Assembly (NCBI RefSeq): GCF_003711515.1
Contig: NW_021167084.1
Location: 1,529,932-1,593,931 of the forward strand
Source of the DNA: Sodiomyces alkalinus F11
Lineage: Eukaryota; Ascomycota; Sordariomycetes; Glomerellales; Plectosphaerellaceae
Direction of reading: 5' to 3'
DNA length: 64,000 bases
Position 1 is the stretch's first letter; every line of letters begins with the position of its first letter. Made by a program: the position numbers and the translations under genes. Below are positions 1 through 11,371 of the stretch, one piece after another. The notes under the pieces are model-generated. The model was given only the letters and a program-made list of their open reading frames with translations. It was not told the DNA's origin and searched no databases.

Positions 1-1553
1 CTTCGGCTGTGCGTCTTCCCCCTTCTCTGCACGCTCTCTTCTCTTATGCTGCAAGTCGAATATGCATTTGGATATATCAATAGCTAACCCTCTGCTCAGA
101 CGGCCTGGTCTACTACGACAAGGCCATCCTCGGCTCCGCCGTCCTCTTCGGCATGACGGGCGACCTGGGCCTCGCCGTCGTCACCGACCCCACCACCACC
201 CCGCCCACCATCGACACCACCCGCCTCTCCTGGGCCACCTCCATCTTCTACTTCGGCATGCTGGCCGGCCTCTACCCCATGACCTACGCTCTGCAGCGCT
301 ACCGCATCGGCCTGACCCTGGGCGCCATCGTCGTCGTCTGGGCCGCCGTCTGCGCCTCCACCGCCGCCGTCACCGACTACCGCGGCCTCTACGCCCAGCG
401 CTTCTTCCTCGGTTTCGTCGAGTCCGTCGTCCCCACCGGCTTCATGTGCATCGTCTCCGGCTACTACACCCAGCGCGAGCAGAGCATGCGCCAGAGCTGG
501 TGGTTCTCCGCCACCGGCCTTTTTACTATTATCGGCGGCGCCCTCAACTACGCCTTCGCCCAGATCGCCGCCGGCGCCCTCAAGCCGTGGCAGTACATCT
601 ACCTCCTCGCCGGCTGTCTTACTTTCTTGTTCGGCGCTTTCTGTTTCGTCATGCCCGATTCCCCTGTCAGCGCCTGGTTCCTCACCCCGGACGAACGCTT
701 CGCTGCCGTCGAGCGCCTTCGCTTGGGTCAGACCGGTGTGCGCTGTACCACGTTCAAGTCGTCGCAGCTCAAGGAAGCCATTCTTGATGTCAAAGTCTGG
801 CTCGTGGCTCTTATGATGGCCTCGGCGTATGTTCAACCTCTCCCTCTCCCTCTCCCCCTCTCCCTCTCCCCCTCTCCCTCTCCCTCCCATAGCTCTCTTC
901 CATAGCTAACAAGACGTACCAAAAGCTACACAATGAACGGCGCCGTATCCGGCTTCGGCCCCCTCATCGTCTCCACCTTCGGCTGGTCCCCCCTCCACGC
1001 CATCCTCTTCCAGTTCCCCCTCGGCGGCCTCTGCCTCATCGCCATCCTCGTCACCGGCTACCTGGGCACGACCCTCCACAACGCCCGCCTCATCATGCTG
1101 GCCCTCTGCTGCCTCCCCGTCATCGCCGGCTGCGCCCTCATCTGGAAGTCCGAGTGGTACCCGCGCGCCCCCGCCCCCGTGGTCGGCTACAGCATCACCG
1201 GCTTCTTCGGCGCCGTCGTCTCCCTCGTCATCTCCATCGGCATGTCCAACGTCGCCGGCCACACCAAGAAGAGCTTCATGGCCGCCACCATCTTCGTCGC
1301 CTACTGCGTCGGCAACATCGTCGGCCCCTTGCTCGTCAACAGCGAGTCCCGCGACCGCCACTACCCGGAGCTCTGGACCAGCCTGATTATTTGCTACGTT
1401 ATTTGCATTGCCGCCGCCGCCGCCCTGTACTGGGTCCTCTGGCGCGAGAACAAGAGGCGCGACCAGACGCCCGTTGACGAGGAGGAGCGCGCTAAGCTTG
1501 CGTTCATGGACTTGACTGATAAGGAGAATCCTTATTTCCGCTACGTGTTGTGA
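1..1553 (+). CDS. MFS transporter, allantoate permease (Dal5/ACS) type, 5' partial
   Basis: Plasma-membrane major facilitator of the anion:cation symporter (Dal5/Seo1-like) group, which takes up allantoate, vitamins or small organic acids; the substrate here is unknown. The start lies outside the window. Proposed exons are <1-8, 100-826 and 926-1553; both introns have good donors (GTGCGT at 9, GTATGT at 827), GCTAAC branch sites and AG acceptors, and frame is kept across both. The first full exon reads GLVYYDKAILGSAVLFGM, the usual first-helix block of this group. At least ten hydrophobic helices follow, with a cytoplasmic basic segment (ENKRRDQ) before the C-terminus. The second intron carries a (CTCTCC)n polypyrimidine tract at about 838-892. 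Family call is firm, substrate is not. Confidence 0.88.
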
Positions 1554-2307
1554 TATGTCTTTGTCCTTGCAGACCGCTACCTACTTGCTGGGCAAATCAT
1601 TCACCATGAGGGTAATATATAAAACTACCGGCGCCGTGATCTTAAGCGTCACTATACCCAATACCTGGCCTCGCCAATCCCCCATATCCGAATTGGGACT
1701 GTGATGTGCTCCTCGGGTGTTTGGTTTTCTTCCTCTGTGAAGCAAGAGAACAATCTGTAATTCCACTGTTATTGGCTTCGTTGGGACGAGATACTTGTGG
1801 CGGAGAAGTCCAATCTAAGGTCCAAGAACATAATGGTTGCTGGTTTGGCGTCAATAGATGGACGTACATCGCCAGCCATATATCACAACAGCCGCCTACC
1901 TAAGGTAGGTAGCTTACCAGTAAGGCACCTTAATTAGATCCTCCTTGGCAATAGCAAAATTGGCGGACCTTGCGTCGCTATTGACAGAGAAGAACTTGCC
2001 CACTCCCAGTTTAACGCCCCCCGACCATGCATAGAAGACAGGATAAGCCAGAATAGACCCAAGACAGTCTTGTTCGTTTTCCCCCCTCGTGTACGCCATG
2101 TCCGTTCCTTATGCCGTGTCCTCTGAACGGTCCCCGTTGCCGAAAAGTACCGTCTCCATAACGCATGCCGTGTTTCCCGTGTTCCGTAAACGCCGCTTAG
2201 GACCGTTAGAATCGCCCTTATAATTGCCACCAACGCCATTTCCGAAAGCCTTTTCACTCCCCCCTCACTCTTGGCCCGTGAACCGCCCACCGGCACCCGT
2301 TATGCTA
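1554..2307. other. convergent intergenic region
   Basis: This is the 3' side of both the MFS gene and the MARVEL-like gene, so it should hold two terminators. The only structure seen is a palindromic CCTACCTAAGGTAGGTAG at about 1892-1909, one of a family of similar motifs in this window (see findings). No convincing coding sequence. Confidence 0.6.
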
Positions 2308-4099
2308 CTACGGGTCTGGTGCTGCCGGACGGCGTGGCAGTGGATCGTGAGGGAGCTCGGCAGGCATGTTCCTACCCCCCACGTCCTCGTTATGAAGCTC
2401 TGCTGGTTGGCCAGAATAGGTTCTTGCAACCGAGCTCGCCGTCCGGTTTGGGGGTGGTGGGGGCGTCTCACGCACGCCGCGAAGATCCGACTTTGTACCG
2501 CCGACAGGTACCACCATGGGATATGGGGGAGGAGACCCTGGGCCACGTTGAGATGGGCCTGTATGCTGGGGTGCAATATGCACCTGTTGCTCGTACATGG
2601 CGTAGCTGTGTTGAGGCCAGACAGAGCCCGGCGCCCCAAAAGAGGACGGACCTGATGGGACATAGCTTCCAGAGTCGGCATGGGCTGCTCCTGGTTGCGA
2701 AGGGGTCGATGGCAAACGATTCTGAGGCTGGTGATGCGGGTATGGCATAGGATGAGAGGACATCCATGACGCTGGTTGCGAGCCAACATTCGTGTCGTAC
2801 GACGGTCCAGGAGGAGGCTGTCCGCTATACGGTTGGTCTGACTGATTTGGCGGGAAATAAGCCATCCGTGACGGATGCGGAACTTCGGCTCCAAATGTGC
2901 AGGGAGAGGCGACAATCTGATCGGGGTCGGAGAGTCCCTGCAGGCGCCTTGGTCTCGTCGTCGCCATTCCTGACATGCGATGGGCATGGAGAGCCCGGCC
3001 TAGCGCTGCAGAGTTAGCATGCGGAGACTCCGGTATACAGTTTCGGCCAAGCCAAGCCCATCCTGTCGCCGTTTCGTTACAGGCACATACCGAAAAAGAC
3101 GAGGGTGATAACAAAGAGCACTAGGTTGAACACAGCAACAGCCGTGGCGGCATAAGTGGCTACGACGAAGCCCCGAGCGTAAACCTCAATGAAATCCTTG
3201 TAGTATGCCTCGAATGCGGGTCCGAGTCCGCCCACAAAGGCGTCGATCGAATCGAGTTCGTCACTGTGACTCGCGAGGAGGGCCATGGCAATGAGCCAAA
3301 GGAGGAGAGTCAGGATCTCGATACCCCTGCCATGACAAATTACCAGTCAGAAGGAATTTCGTTCGGGACAACGGGCGGGGCGTCGTCAAAGGCATGGACT
3401 CACAAATGAACCCAGCAGTTGTACATGATAGGGAGCAGGGTAACAGCAAGACCTAACCACGCCAGGTAGACGCAGGTCCAAGAAAAGAGAAACCAGGAAT
3501 ATGCTGCGCCAAGTCAATACATGTCCCTAGAACAGCGCAGTCGGGTGAAGTCCGAGAAAGAGGGGGAATTGTTTGAGACATACGGTATCCCTCAGTCCCG
3601 CTCCAGTTCTTTCTAGCTGTCAGCAACCGTTCGATGTTCGTACTCGCATATCCCTGTGTCCGAAAGAGCGGTGGTCATACCGTGATTCTTCGATATCCCG
3701 AGGCTTGTTGGATTGTCGCAATACCGTACGCAGTCAGGGCCAGAGTAGCGGTCGCAAGGACCTGTGTCAAGCCAGTAAGGGTCAGCAATTTGAGAACGTC
3801 GACGGATTGTAGGGAAAGGGGGGGTAGGGGGAACAACGGCGAACAAGGCATTGCCAAAAGGTGCGAAATCAAAGACGGGACTGGTGCATGGCTCGTACAA
3901 GTTGGGCGACACGCAGGCCTCCAGCCCAGACAGGCATGGGCGGGATGTGGTCGCGATTCCGCCCATCCTTCTCAGACCAGATGTTCCGTGTCAAGAAGTG
4001 GTGGACACTCTCCTTCAGAGATCGTGTAGGTCTTTTTTCCTGCTCCGCGACCGGGGTTGCATTGCGAGCCGTCTCTTCAGGAAGACCTGGATTTTCCAT
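2308..4099 (-). CDS. MARVEL-like four-span membrane protein with Pro-rich tail
   Basis: Six exons on the minus strand: 4099-3899, 3761-3681, 3608-3584, 3503-3404, 3326-3091 and 3005-2308. They sum to 1341 nt, 446 residues, with all phases consistent. Four membrane spans are visible: about 61-85 (GLRVAQLVLATATLALTAYG), 104-130, 136-157 (GIEILTLLLWLIAMALLA) and 188-214. This spacing, with a short loop before span 3 and a longer amphipathic loop before span 4, resembles fungal MARVEL-domain proteins, which act in membrane apposition and trafficking. Residues 215-446 form a disordered Pro/Ser/Gln-rich cytoplasmic tail. The 25-nt third exon, with an AAG acceptor, is the weakest part of the model. 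A specific function cannot be assigned. Confidence 0.72.
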
Positions 4100-5017
4100 T
4101 GGCGAGCGTAGAGTTAATCGAGTACGCGGCAGGCAGTCGAAGGGGGGACCCGTGCCACGAGGGCAAAAAGCACGAGGTTTTCGGTGTCGTTGTTGAGTGA
4201 TCTGGACCTGATGGCTTCAATGGCTTCGATGCGATGTCGATGACGTCGTTTTGGTGGTTGCTTCAGCTTGAATTCGGAATATTCTCGAGTCGGGCAGAAT
4301 TCTGAACCGGTAATTCCTGGCTATCGGATTGGAGGGATTCGCCGAAAATGCGAGATTCAGGTTAACGAGGTAGTAGATGGGGTTGGTTAGGCATTTGTAG
4401 AGATAGAAGACAGGGCAGTATGACCCATGGGCATTGGGCCAAGGAGGCGAAGCAATAACCACTCGTAGACGTGTGTGAAGCTGCAAACCCGTGGGAGAGA
4501 TTAGGTAAGAACGATGAGCAGAAGCGGCAAGAACTTGGGAGCTTATAAGCTTCGAAATACCTAACGCGAACGACAGGGGTAAGGGTGGATGAGGACATGA
4601 TATGGAGACATTTCGTCGGGACAGACGCGATGGCGGCGAGTTGGACTGGGATCGGAGCGGCTCAGTTGTAGCGGAACATCTATATCCCGAACCCCGGAGT
4701 CAGGTACAATGTACAGAGCTAACTTAGCTAAGCAGTACGGCATTGACATTGTACGTCACTCAACTTCGAATAACCAAAACCTCGCCAAACGTCGACTCCC
4801 GAGTCCCATCCCGTCGGCATCACCACGAGATGTCCATAAACACCATAAAGATACCCAACGCAGTTCAACGATGATACGTTCTTCTTGCAGTCATTCTAGT
4901 CGACCCGCCATGCCAGAAGCGTTGGTAATTAGCGACATCGCTCACCTAACAACACCCCACGCGGCCCACGCGTCAGTGGCTTCAGCCTTCACTCCTTGGG
5001 GATCAACAGTGAACAGT
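4100..5017. other. upstream region of the MARVEL-like gene
   Basis: Holds the promoter and 5' leader of the minus-strand gene ending at 4099. Short open frames are present on both strands but show no family resemblance or splice-consistent extension. No tRNA or repeat seen. Confidence 0.5.
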
Positions 5018-5757
5018 CTATGTCTCCCAGCACTCAACAGCAAAAAGCGGCTTCTTAACCTCAAAGTCGACAAAGGCGAGAACTCTTTCCCTCCATGTCC
5101 CAAAAACAGGTGAGCAAGCAAGGGCATTATTTACCCTCTCCGCAGGCCTGTTGCGCACCATGCGGTCAAATATCAGGCGAAATGCCCAGGTCTTGTCGGC
5201 ATTGGGATGCCGTTGAACTGCCACGTAAGTGGGCGGAAGCATTCGTGCGGAGAGCATCATGCTCTACGAATACGGACACCTATGTTACGCTCATCCAATA
5301 CCAGCCATCGACCTCTTCCGTAAGGAGCAGTCGGCAGACAATTTCACGACGATCTTCGTTCGGCTCTACACGTGTACTGAGCCGAGTAATACTGGATCTG
5401 CCTCCATGGAACTCAGCATCCTCGTGTATGGTTGTATTGCACAGCTTCTCCTCTCAACATTGACCCTAGCCTCACTGCTGGGGAATTCCACTGGCTCTTG
5501 AAGAAGTTCTTAGCCACGCCATACACATCATTCCATGCCACATCTTGCAAGGACAATGCGGAAGGAATGTCAGCTATTTCTTGCCAAAACACGACAAAGT
5601 GATCCCGAATCCAAATGCCGTGTCCGTACATCTCACTCCGTGTGGGAACCGGTCTTTGGTACGGAAACCCGGGGGACGGAGGCCAATGGGTGTGTCTTGG
5701 CACTTTATGTTTTCCACATTCGGGGCTGATGTGCAGAGCCTCGTCCAGTGCCGGCAT
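5018..5757 (-). pseudogene. decayed gene of unknown family (possible cytochrome P450 relic)
   Basis: Three protein-like blocks lie head to tail on the minus strand in different frames. Block 1 (about 5757-5420) contains ALSLQDVAWNDVYG, faintly like the LSFxDxxAWxDIYG segment near the N-terminus of fungal P450s. Block 2 (about 5418-5275) reads RVEPNEDRREIVCRLLLTEE and is offset by one frame from block 1 with no usable intron between them. Block 3 (about 5245-5018) begins PPTYVAVQRHPNADKTW and ends in a stop at 5018. An in-frame stop lies just upstream of the first Met. The I-helix and the haem-binding Cys motif were not found, so the P450 reading is a guess. It could also be an unknown gene with unusual introns. 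Confidence 0.33.
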
Positions 5758-6288
5758 TCCCGCAATTTAGCCTTTCAAGTTCCCCGGAAAAATTAAGATG
5801 GAATCAGGATCATGGGACTCTATCGTCCAACTCTGCCTGTCGATCTATACTATAACCCAGCCGGAAGGAACAGGACACCAACTCTCCGCATCGTGGTTTT
5901 CGGCATGCTGCACCCCCGCATTAATCGGAGTGATCGTTATTGTGTCGCCAGAGTTAGTTGGGATCGCCGCCGCCTTATTGTGTGTGAAACAGGCACCATG
6001 CTTCATTTCATCGGCAGTTCGAAATTGCGACTTGCAAGCTGAGAAAGTCTTCGAGGCGGACCCCTCAAGCCTCTCCGCCCAGTATCGAGGAGAAATCATG
6101 GTCATTGTCATTTTGAGATAAATAGCCAGTCCCTTTCCCGTGCTCGACGAAATATCCGAACTCACTCTGACACTCTCTCGTCAACAAGCCCTTCTTCTTC
6201 CCGCTTGGCTGTTCTCTGCTCTCTGTGTCGCCCCTGAAGTGCCGTGGAACTGAACCTGACAAGAAGTTCCCAACTGTCACTGTCCATC
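5758..6288. other. upstream region of the feruloyl esterase gene
   Basis: Probable promoter and leader for the gene starting at 6289. The last 120 bases are rich in CT runs, as is common before fungal start codons. No other gene supported. Confidence 0.5.
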
Positions 6289-7104
6289 ATGGCCATCATC
6301 TCGTTCCCATCTGCCGCCCTGGTCCTGGGCGCCGCCCTTCTCCCTGCGGTGCTCGCCCAGTCGCCAGGGTGCGGCTCCAACCCGACCCTGAACAGCGGCG
6401 TCCACAACATCAACGGGCGTGACTACACCCTCCACATCCCCCAGAACTACGACAACAACAACCCGCACCGCCTCATCTTCGGCTTCCACTGGCTGGGCGG
6501 CAGCATGGACGACGTCGTCTACGGCAACAGCATCCAGCCGTGGTACGGCCTCGAGCCGCGCTCGCAAGGCTCCGCCATCTTCGTGGCGCCGCAGGGCCGG
6601 AACGCCGGCTGGGCGAACGAGGGAGGCCAGGACATCGACTTTGTCGAAGCCATCATCGAGGCCGTCGAGAACGACCTCTGCATCGACCAGGACGCCCGCT
6701 TCGCCACCGGTTTCAGCTTCGGCGGCGCCATGTCGTACTCCCTGGCCTGCTCCCGCGCCTCGTCGTTCCGCGCCATCGCCGCCATCGGTGCCGGCCCCGT
6801 CAGCGGCTGCGACGGTGGTAACGACCCCATGGCCTTTCTCGGCATCCACGGCGTCTCGGACGACGTCTTCCCCATCGACATCGGCATCGGCCTGGCGCAG
6901 ACTTTCATCCAGAACAACGGCTGCCAGTGGGCTGACATCCCTCAGCCTCCCCCCGGCAGCGGACAGTCTATTCGCACCGATTTCCAGGGCTGCTCTCGCC
7001 CCGTGTCGTTCATTGCCTATGATGGTGGCCACAACGGTGCTCCTTTCGGCCCGGAGAGCTCTCTTGCCCCTGATGCCACTTGGGATTTCTTTGTTTCGGC
7101 TTAA
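6289..7104 (+). CDS. secreted feruloyl esterase, CE1 family (FaeC/FaeD type)
   Basis: Single-exon gene of 271 residues. ATG 6289 was chosen because it opens directly into a signal peptide (residues 1-23, cleavage around A23-Q24); the longer upstream frame starts at a GTG. The mature part follows the fungal feruloyl esterase C/D pattern throughout: CGSNPTL near the N-terminus, the [19 protein letters not shown] segment, [11 protein letters not shown] with nucleophile Ser143, HGVSDDV with Asp191, and GGHNG with His248, giving a Ser-Asp-His triad. Length is normal for a catalytic domain without a carbohydrate-binding module. The enzyme releases ferulic and related acids from arabinoxylan and pectin side chains outside the cell. 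Cys residues at 28 and further on probably form disulfides. Confidence 0.92.
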   Translation: MAIISFPSAALVLGAALLPAVLAQSPGCGSNPTLNSGVHNINGRDYTLHIPQNYDNNNPHRLIFGFHWLGGSMDDVVYGNSIQPWYGLEPRSQGSAIFVAPQGRNAGWANEGGQDIDFVEAIIEAVENDLCIDQDARFATGFSFGGAMSYSLACSRASSFRAIAAIGAGPVSGCDGGNDPMAFLGIHGVSDDVFPIDIGIGLAQTFIQNNGCQWADIPQPPPGSGQSIRTDFQGCSRPVSFIAYDGGHNGAPFGPESSLAPDATWDFFVSA

Positions 7105-7719
7105 AGAGGAATGACTCGTTGGCTGTTATTATGAGGTGGGGGATGGAGACCGGAGACGGAGACCGGAGGGCATCTAACCATCTCAAGCGACCAGTTTACT
7201 TCTGTGTTCGTTGCCCTATGCTTGGGACTTTTTGTACATACCGGGTGGTTAAGGCAGGTTGCAATGACCAGAAGATCTGTGCCCGTTGATGGGTGTTTGA
7301 ACGTATCATTGACATGATGTTATATATGCGATGCATACTGAGAATAGGTAGAGAATTCGACGATGCCGACATACAAGTTGCGTCCCATGTCTCTTTGTGT
7401 CGGTGGCGTAGTAGCAGCTCCTTGGAGGGATGGCTTCAGGCTAATATTCCCCCCAAAAAAATTCAGGGGACAAATACGTGGAGTCAGTGAGTCAAATATC
7501 ATCATGCAGAGCCTTCAACGGACATGGACTCGGGTATCTCTTCGAGGTCCCGAGGACGCTCATTCGAGAGGACGCTGTTGAGAATGCCAAGATATACCGG
7601 TGCAACGGATTCTGATGCGCAAGGCATACAAGGCATACAAGGCATGACGACAGTAACTTTTCACCGGTAAGAGAAAATAAAAAAGGAAGAACAAGGTCTC
7701 GCCCTGAAAGCTTTGCTTG
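7105..7719. other. 3' flank of the esterase gene
   Basis: Contains the esterase terminator region. A CAAGGCATA unit is tandemly repeated at about 7620-7645. Sequence composition is normal up to the transposon border at 7720. Confidence 0.5.
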
Positions 7720-7724
7720 GCTTT
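7720..7724. repeat. target site duplication of the Copia element, left copy (GCTTT)
   Basis: GCTTT here is repeated exactly at 21112-21116 on the far side of the element. Confidence 0.9.
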
Positions 7725-7917
7725 TGTCAGATGCCTACAGCCACCTTATCGGGGTGTGACTTACGCCATTTCTGTAGACGGATGAGGTACTTCCGACCGA
7801 TGTATCCACATCAATTTCCCCTCCTTTTACTTCATAGTTTGACATTTCCGCAGAGTATCTTTTACTCTTCTTCACTACACACACACATCTTCTACGTACC
7901 TTATTTATATGCTAACA
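7725..7917 (+). repeat. Copia 5' LTR
   Basis: 193 bp, same length as the copy at 20919-21111. By eye about ten differences separate them, mostly transitions plus two transversions. Confidence 0.95.
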
Positions 7918-7930
7918 GTTATAAGCCCGG
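7918..7930 (+). other. Copia primer binding site (half-tRNA type)
   Basis: GTTATAAGCCCGG abuts the 5' LTR. The RIP-corrected form GTTATGAGCCC is complementary to the anticodon stem-loop of fungal initiator tRNA-Met (GGGCUCAUAAC), the half-molecule priming known for copia-like elements. The same site, unmutated, follows the LTR of the TRIM at 23467. Confidence 0.75.
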
Positions 7931-8199
7931 CGTTCTAACAAACTAAGCTATTCCGATAGATCCTGCAGCTTTAAGGCAGTCAAAATAGCCTTAAGTCTAT
8001 AGCGGTTAGCTTAGTATTATTAGCTACGTCCGCCTGCTTTATTTATAACCGTTATTCCGTTATTCCGTTAATAAAATCGCTTAATCCTATCTCGTTCAAA
8101 CGCTCCTTATTCGATTAGTCCGTTATAGTCGGTTTCGATAGATTATTTCCCTGCAGTCCTAGTTAGTCAGACGATAGCCTTAACTACGGCGTTACCCAT

Positions 8200-10817
8200 A
8201 ATAGGCTATACAATCCTCACCTCACCAAAAGAATAGCGTTATTAGATCAAGGCTATTATACAGATAGCCTATACTAACCAGGTCTCTGACCTCGTTAATC
8301 CAGACCTTAAGGAATCCAAACGTCCTTAATAGCTCGAATCCTCGGAACCTCCAGAAGAAGGTGACGACGACGACGCCTGGAATCGCAAGTTCAAGCTATA
8401 GAACGTAAAAGAGAACAAATATCAGCAACAGCAACGTGGTCTAGCTACTCTTCACGACTATATCGCGAAGACAGTTAATCCTAACCTCAAAGATTAGTAC
8501 GCGGGGAAGAAGGAGGTTAAAGATATCCTAATCGCCTTAAAGGACCATCTCAAACCTACCAACACTGCCCAGAAGCCCCTAGTCAAGAAGAGATAGGAAG
8601 AACACATACAAAATATACGGAGGATACCCCATAAGCGTTAGCTTCAGGACTTTATATCGCTATACCGAGATTCGAGGACCTATAGCGTTGGATCTTCTAA
8701 TACCGCAGAGGATCAACTCGACGCGTTTTTCAGGGCTATCGGTACTATAGCTCTAGAGTAGTCAGAGGCGCGTTTTGCAGAGATTTTAAGGGAAGATAAG
8801 GAAGATAAACCTACTATCGAAGAGGTTATAAACGAATATACGGTTTAGTTATGCCACAGGCATCCCCATAGGCTTAACAAGAAGCCCATAGCATTATCGT
8901 TCTATACAGCGACGTTCCTAGGAAAGGATAAAGATAGCAGACAGCAGCCTATTAATCAGAGAGGTCAGCAGTAATAAGGAAAGGAGGGTTCTTTAGCACC
9001 TCGGGAATACATCTACGATTACGTTAAGATAGGAAGAGCTAAACGCCACTACTATCCGTGGAGTAGCTGCCCGAACGTTAATCCGACGCGCCGCTAAAAG
9101 GGCTTTACGCCCTCGAAGGAGGTAGTAGAACGCTACGACCGCGTTATTAAGAGCTAGAGTGCTTCCAAGTAAAAGAAGTTCAGAGAGTACATCAAAAAGG
9201 ATATCGATAAGGCCAAAAACAAGGCAAAAGAGTCTAAAGCTAAGTCACCAGAGAAAGATCAGTCTAAGGAAATATCCAATTTCGTTAATAATAGGGAAGA
9301 GGATTCTGACGATAGCTCTTACGATATATATTTTACCTCTAATTTCGTAGGAAAAAAAGTGGTATCGTCGACCTCGCCATTAGTTTTCTCGCTCCTACAG
9401 ACTAAATAGGTAGTTAGTAACGACCTATTTAATTAGTTATTAATCGATTCGGGGTCCCTAAGGTATATAACCAATCAACGCCACCTACTCGAGGACTTCC
9501 AGCCTACTACCACTATTATCAGATTTTAGACAGATAGCGGCACCTCTAATCCAGTAAAGGAGTACAGCACCCTACGTCTTCAGGTTAAAGATATAAAAGG
9601 ACGTCCTTATACCCTTATACTAAAGAGCGTGGCGTTTATAGATAGATATCCTATAATGCTACTAGCGACGCGTAGGTTATAGAAGGATCAGAACGCTATT
9701 TTTATAACCGGTAGAGATATCTTAGTAATAGACCGATATACCTGCCTCCCGTTAATTAACGTTAACGGCTAATATACCCTTAAATCGACTAATAGCACAC
9801 TATAACGCTTATAGCAGTAATAGCAGAGCTATTTTAATAGCTCGAGGGAACTAAAGCCTATAAGCGTGGCTAACGCCCGTTTATAGTATAAGAGCCTAGG
9901 GCACGCTAACCCTTAAGCACTAGCATAGCTATTAAAAGGGTGCGTTAGAGGCACCGTGGCTTTAGAAGGAAGAGCGGCACCTTTAGTAGTGCACTACGAG
10001 GCTTACGCTATTAGTAAGGCAAAAAGGATAGTATCGCGACGTCCACCTACCTATAGGCTAATAAGGCCTTTTTAGAGGATTAACGTGGATCTGTTTTCGA
10101 TGGATCCTACCGCTAACGGTAATAATACTATTACCCTATTCCACGATCCCTGCACGTATAAAAACGTGACCAGAACGATACCTAGGCATAAACACATACT
10201 ATCCTTAATAGCTAACTTCGAACTCTTCTTATAGAGGCAGTATAAGCTACTTATTAGTATAATCAGGCTCGACGGAGAGAGGGCATTATAGAAGAAGCTG
10301 GATAACTAGTCTTTAGATCGTGGTATCCTACTAGAAAGATCGGCTCCTTATATAGCCGTATAGAACGCTAACGCCGAATAGTATAGGGGTATTATCTTCG
10401 CTATCGCGAGGGTATTAGTAGATGCCTTAGGCTTTTAATAGGATTTATAGCCAGAGATTATTATAGCAGCCATATACCTGTATAACCGGATTCCACGTAG
10501 GGATCTAGGTTAGTAAACCCCTAAGAGAGCGTTAAACGTGTGGCTGCAAAAGGAGGGTATCGTTAACTTTATAACCACTAATCCCTTAATTACGCACCTA
10601 AAGAGGTATAGTTATAAGGCGTACGCATTAACTGCTAACTATCTACGAGGAAGGCATAAGAACGAAAAGCTCGTACCGAGGGCATATATCGGTTATTTAA
10701 TCGGTTACGAAGGCACTAATATTTTTCGGATTTAGGTACTAAAATTAGAGAGAATCCTGTATATAAGAGACGTCGTGTTCGACGAGTTAGTCCTTTATAA
10801 AAACAGGGGAGAGGAAC
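8200..10817 (+). pseudogene. Copia gag, protease and integrase, broken by stops
   Basis: Frame-consistent fragments read as gag (about 8200-9130), a protease active-site block LLIDSGS near 9437-9457, a degraded GAG-pre-integrase block (SLGHANP, about 9890-9910) and an integrase core (VDLFSMDPTANG near 10090, then about 10300-10560 with YNRIPRRDLG). Zinc-ligand codons are often read as Tyr, which fits TGY to TAY change. A stop codon occurs on average every few tens of codons. Boundaries are approximate. Confidence 0.8.
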
Positions 10818-10822
10818 CTAAT
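10818..10822. repeat. target site duplication of the Gypsy element, left copy (CTAAT)
   Basis: CTAAT is repeated exactly at 18065-18069. The Copia frame is continuous across this site if the Gypsy element and one copy are ignored, which confirms the nesting. Confidence 0.9.
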
Positions 10823-11331
10823 TATTACGGCTAACAAGACAAGGCCCGGGCCGAGGCCACTACGGGACCCTGGGTCTTAAGTATGGATATCACTATAGCA
10901 CGAAGGGCAAGCTGAGTCAGGAGGAACGCGGGTCACGTGTGCGGACACGTGACCATCAGATCGAAGGACTCGACAGATAATCCCTATGATCCGAAGGGAT
11001 TATCCAGGACAGCCTATAATCCTGGGAGGATCATAGTGGAAGGATATCGATCCAGACACCGGAAATATATATATATACCAGAGTATCCTAGGTCTTACTT
11101 CTATTAGAGAACAAGACATCGATTAATCTAAGTCTTCACCTAGACCATTAGTCTACGTCTGACTCTACCTTATAAAGAAGACGCCTAGTCTTTACGACGT
11201 AACTACGACCAAACACTACGAACGACAGTTACTGCTCTTTAGTTAACATCCTCTTCTTATTTTAAACTAAAACCTCGACGCCAGTCCCCTATCGTCCGCT
11301 ATACTATAGAGGACCGGAAGCTATCGTAATA
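10823..11331 (+). repeat. Gypsy 5' LTR
   Basis: 509 bp. By eye 18 differences from the 3' copy, all transitions, 17 with A or T in this copy: this LTR took more RIP damage than its partner. Confidence 0.95.
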
Positions 11332-11371
11332 TTTTGATCGATCCTGTTCGGTAAGCTAACCTTGATAGCTA

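Noticed and set aside
6244..6288. Upstream extension of the feruloyl esterase frame
   Set aside because: It begins at GTG and hides the signal peptide; ATG 6289 is the sensible start.
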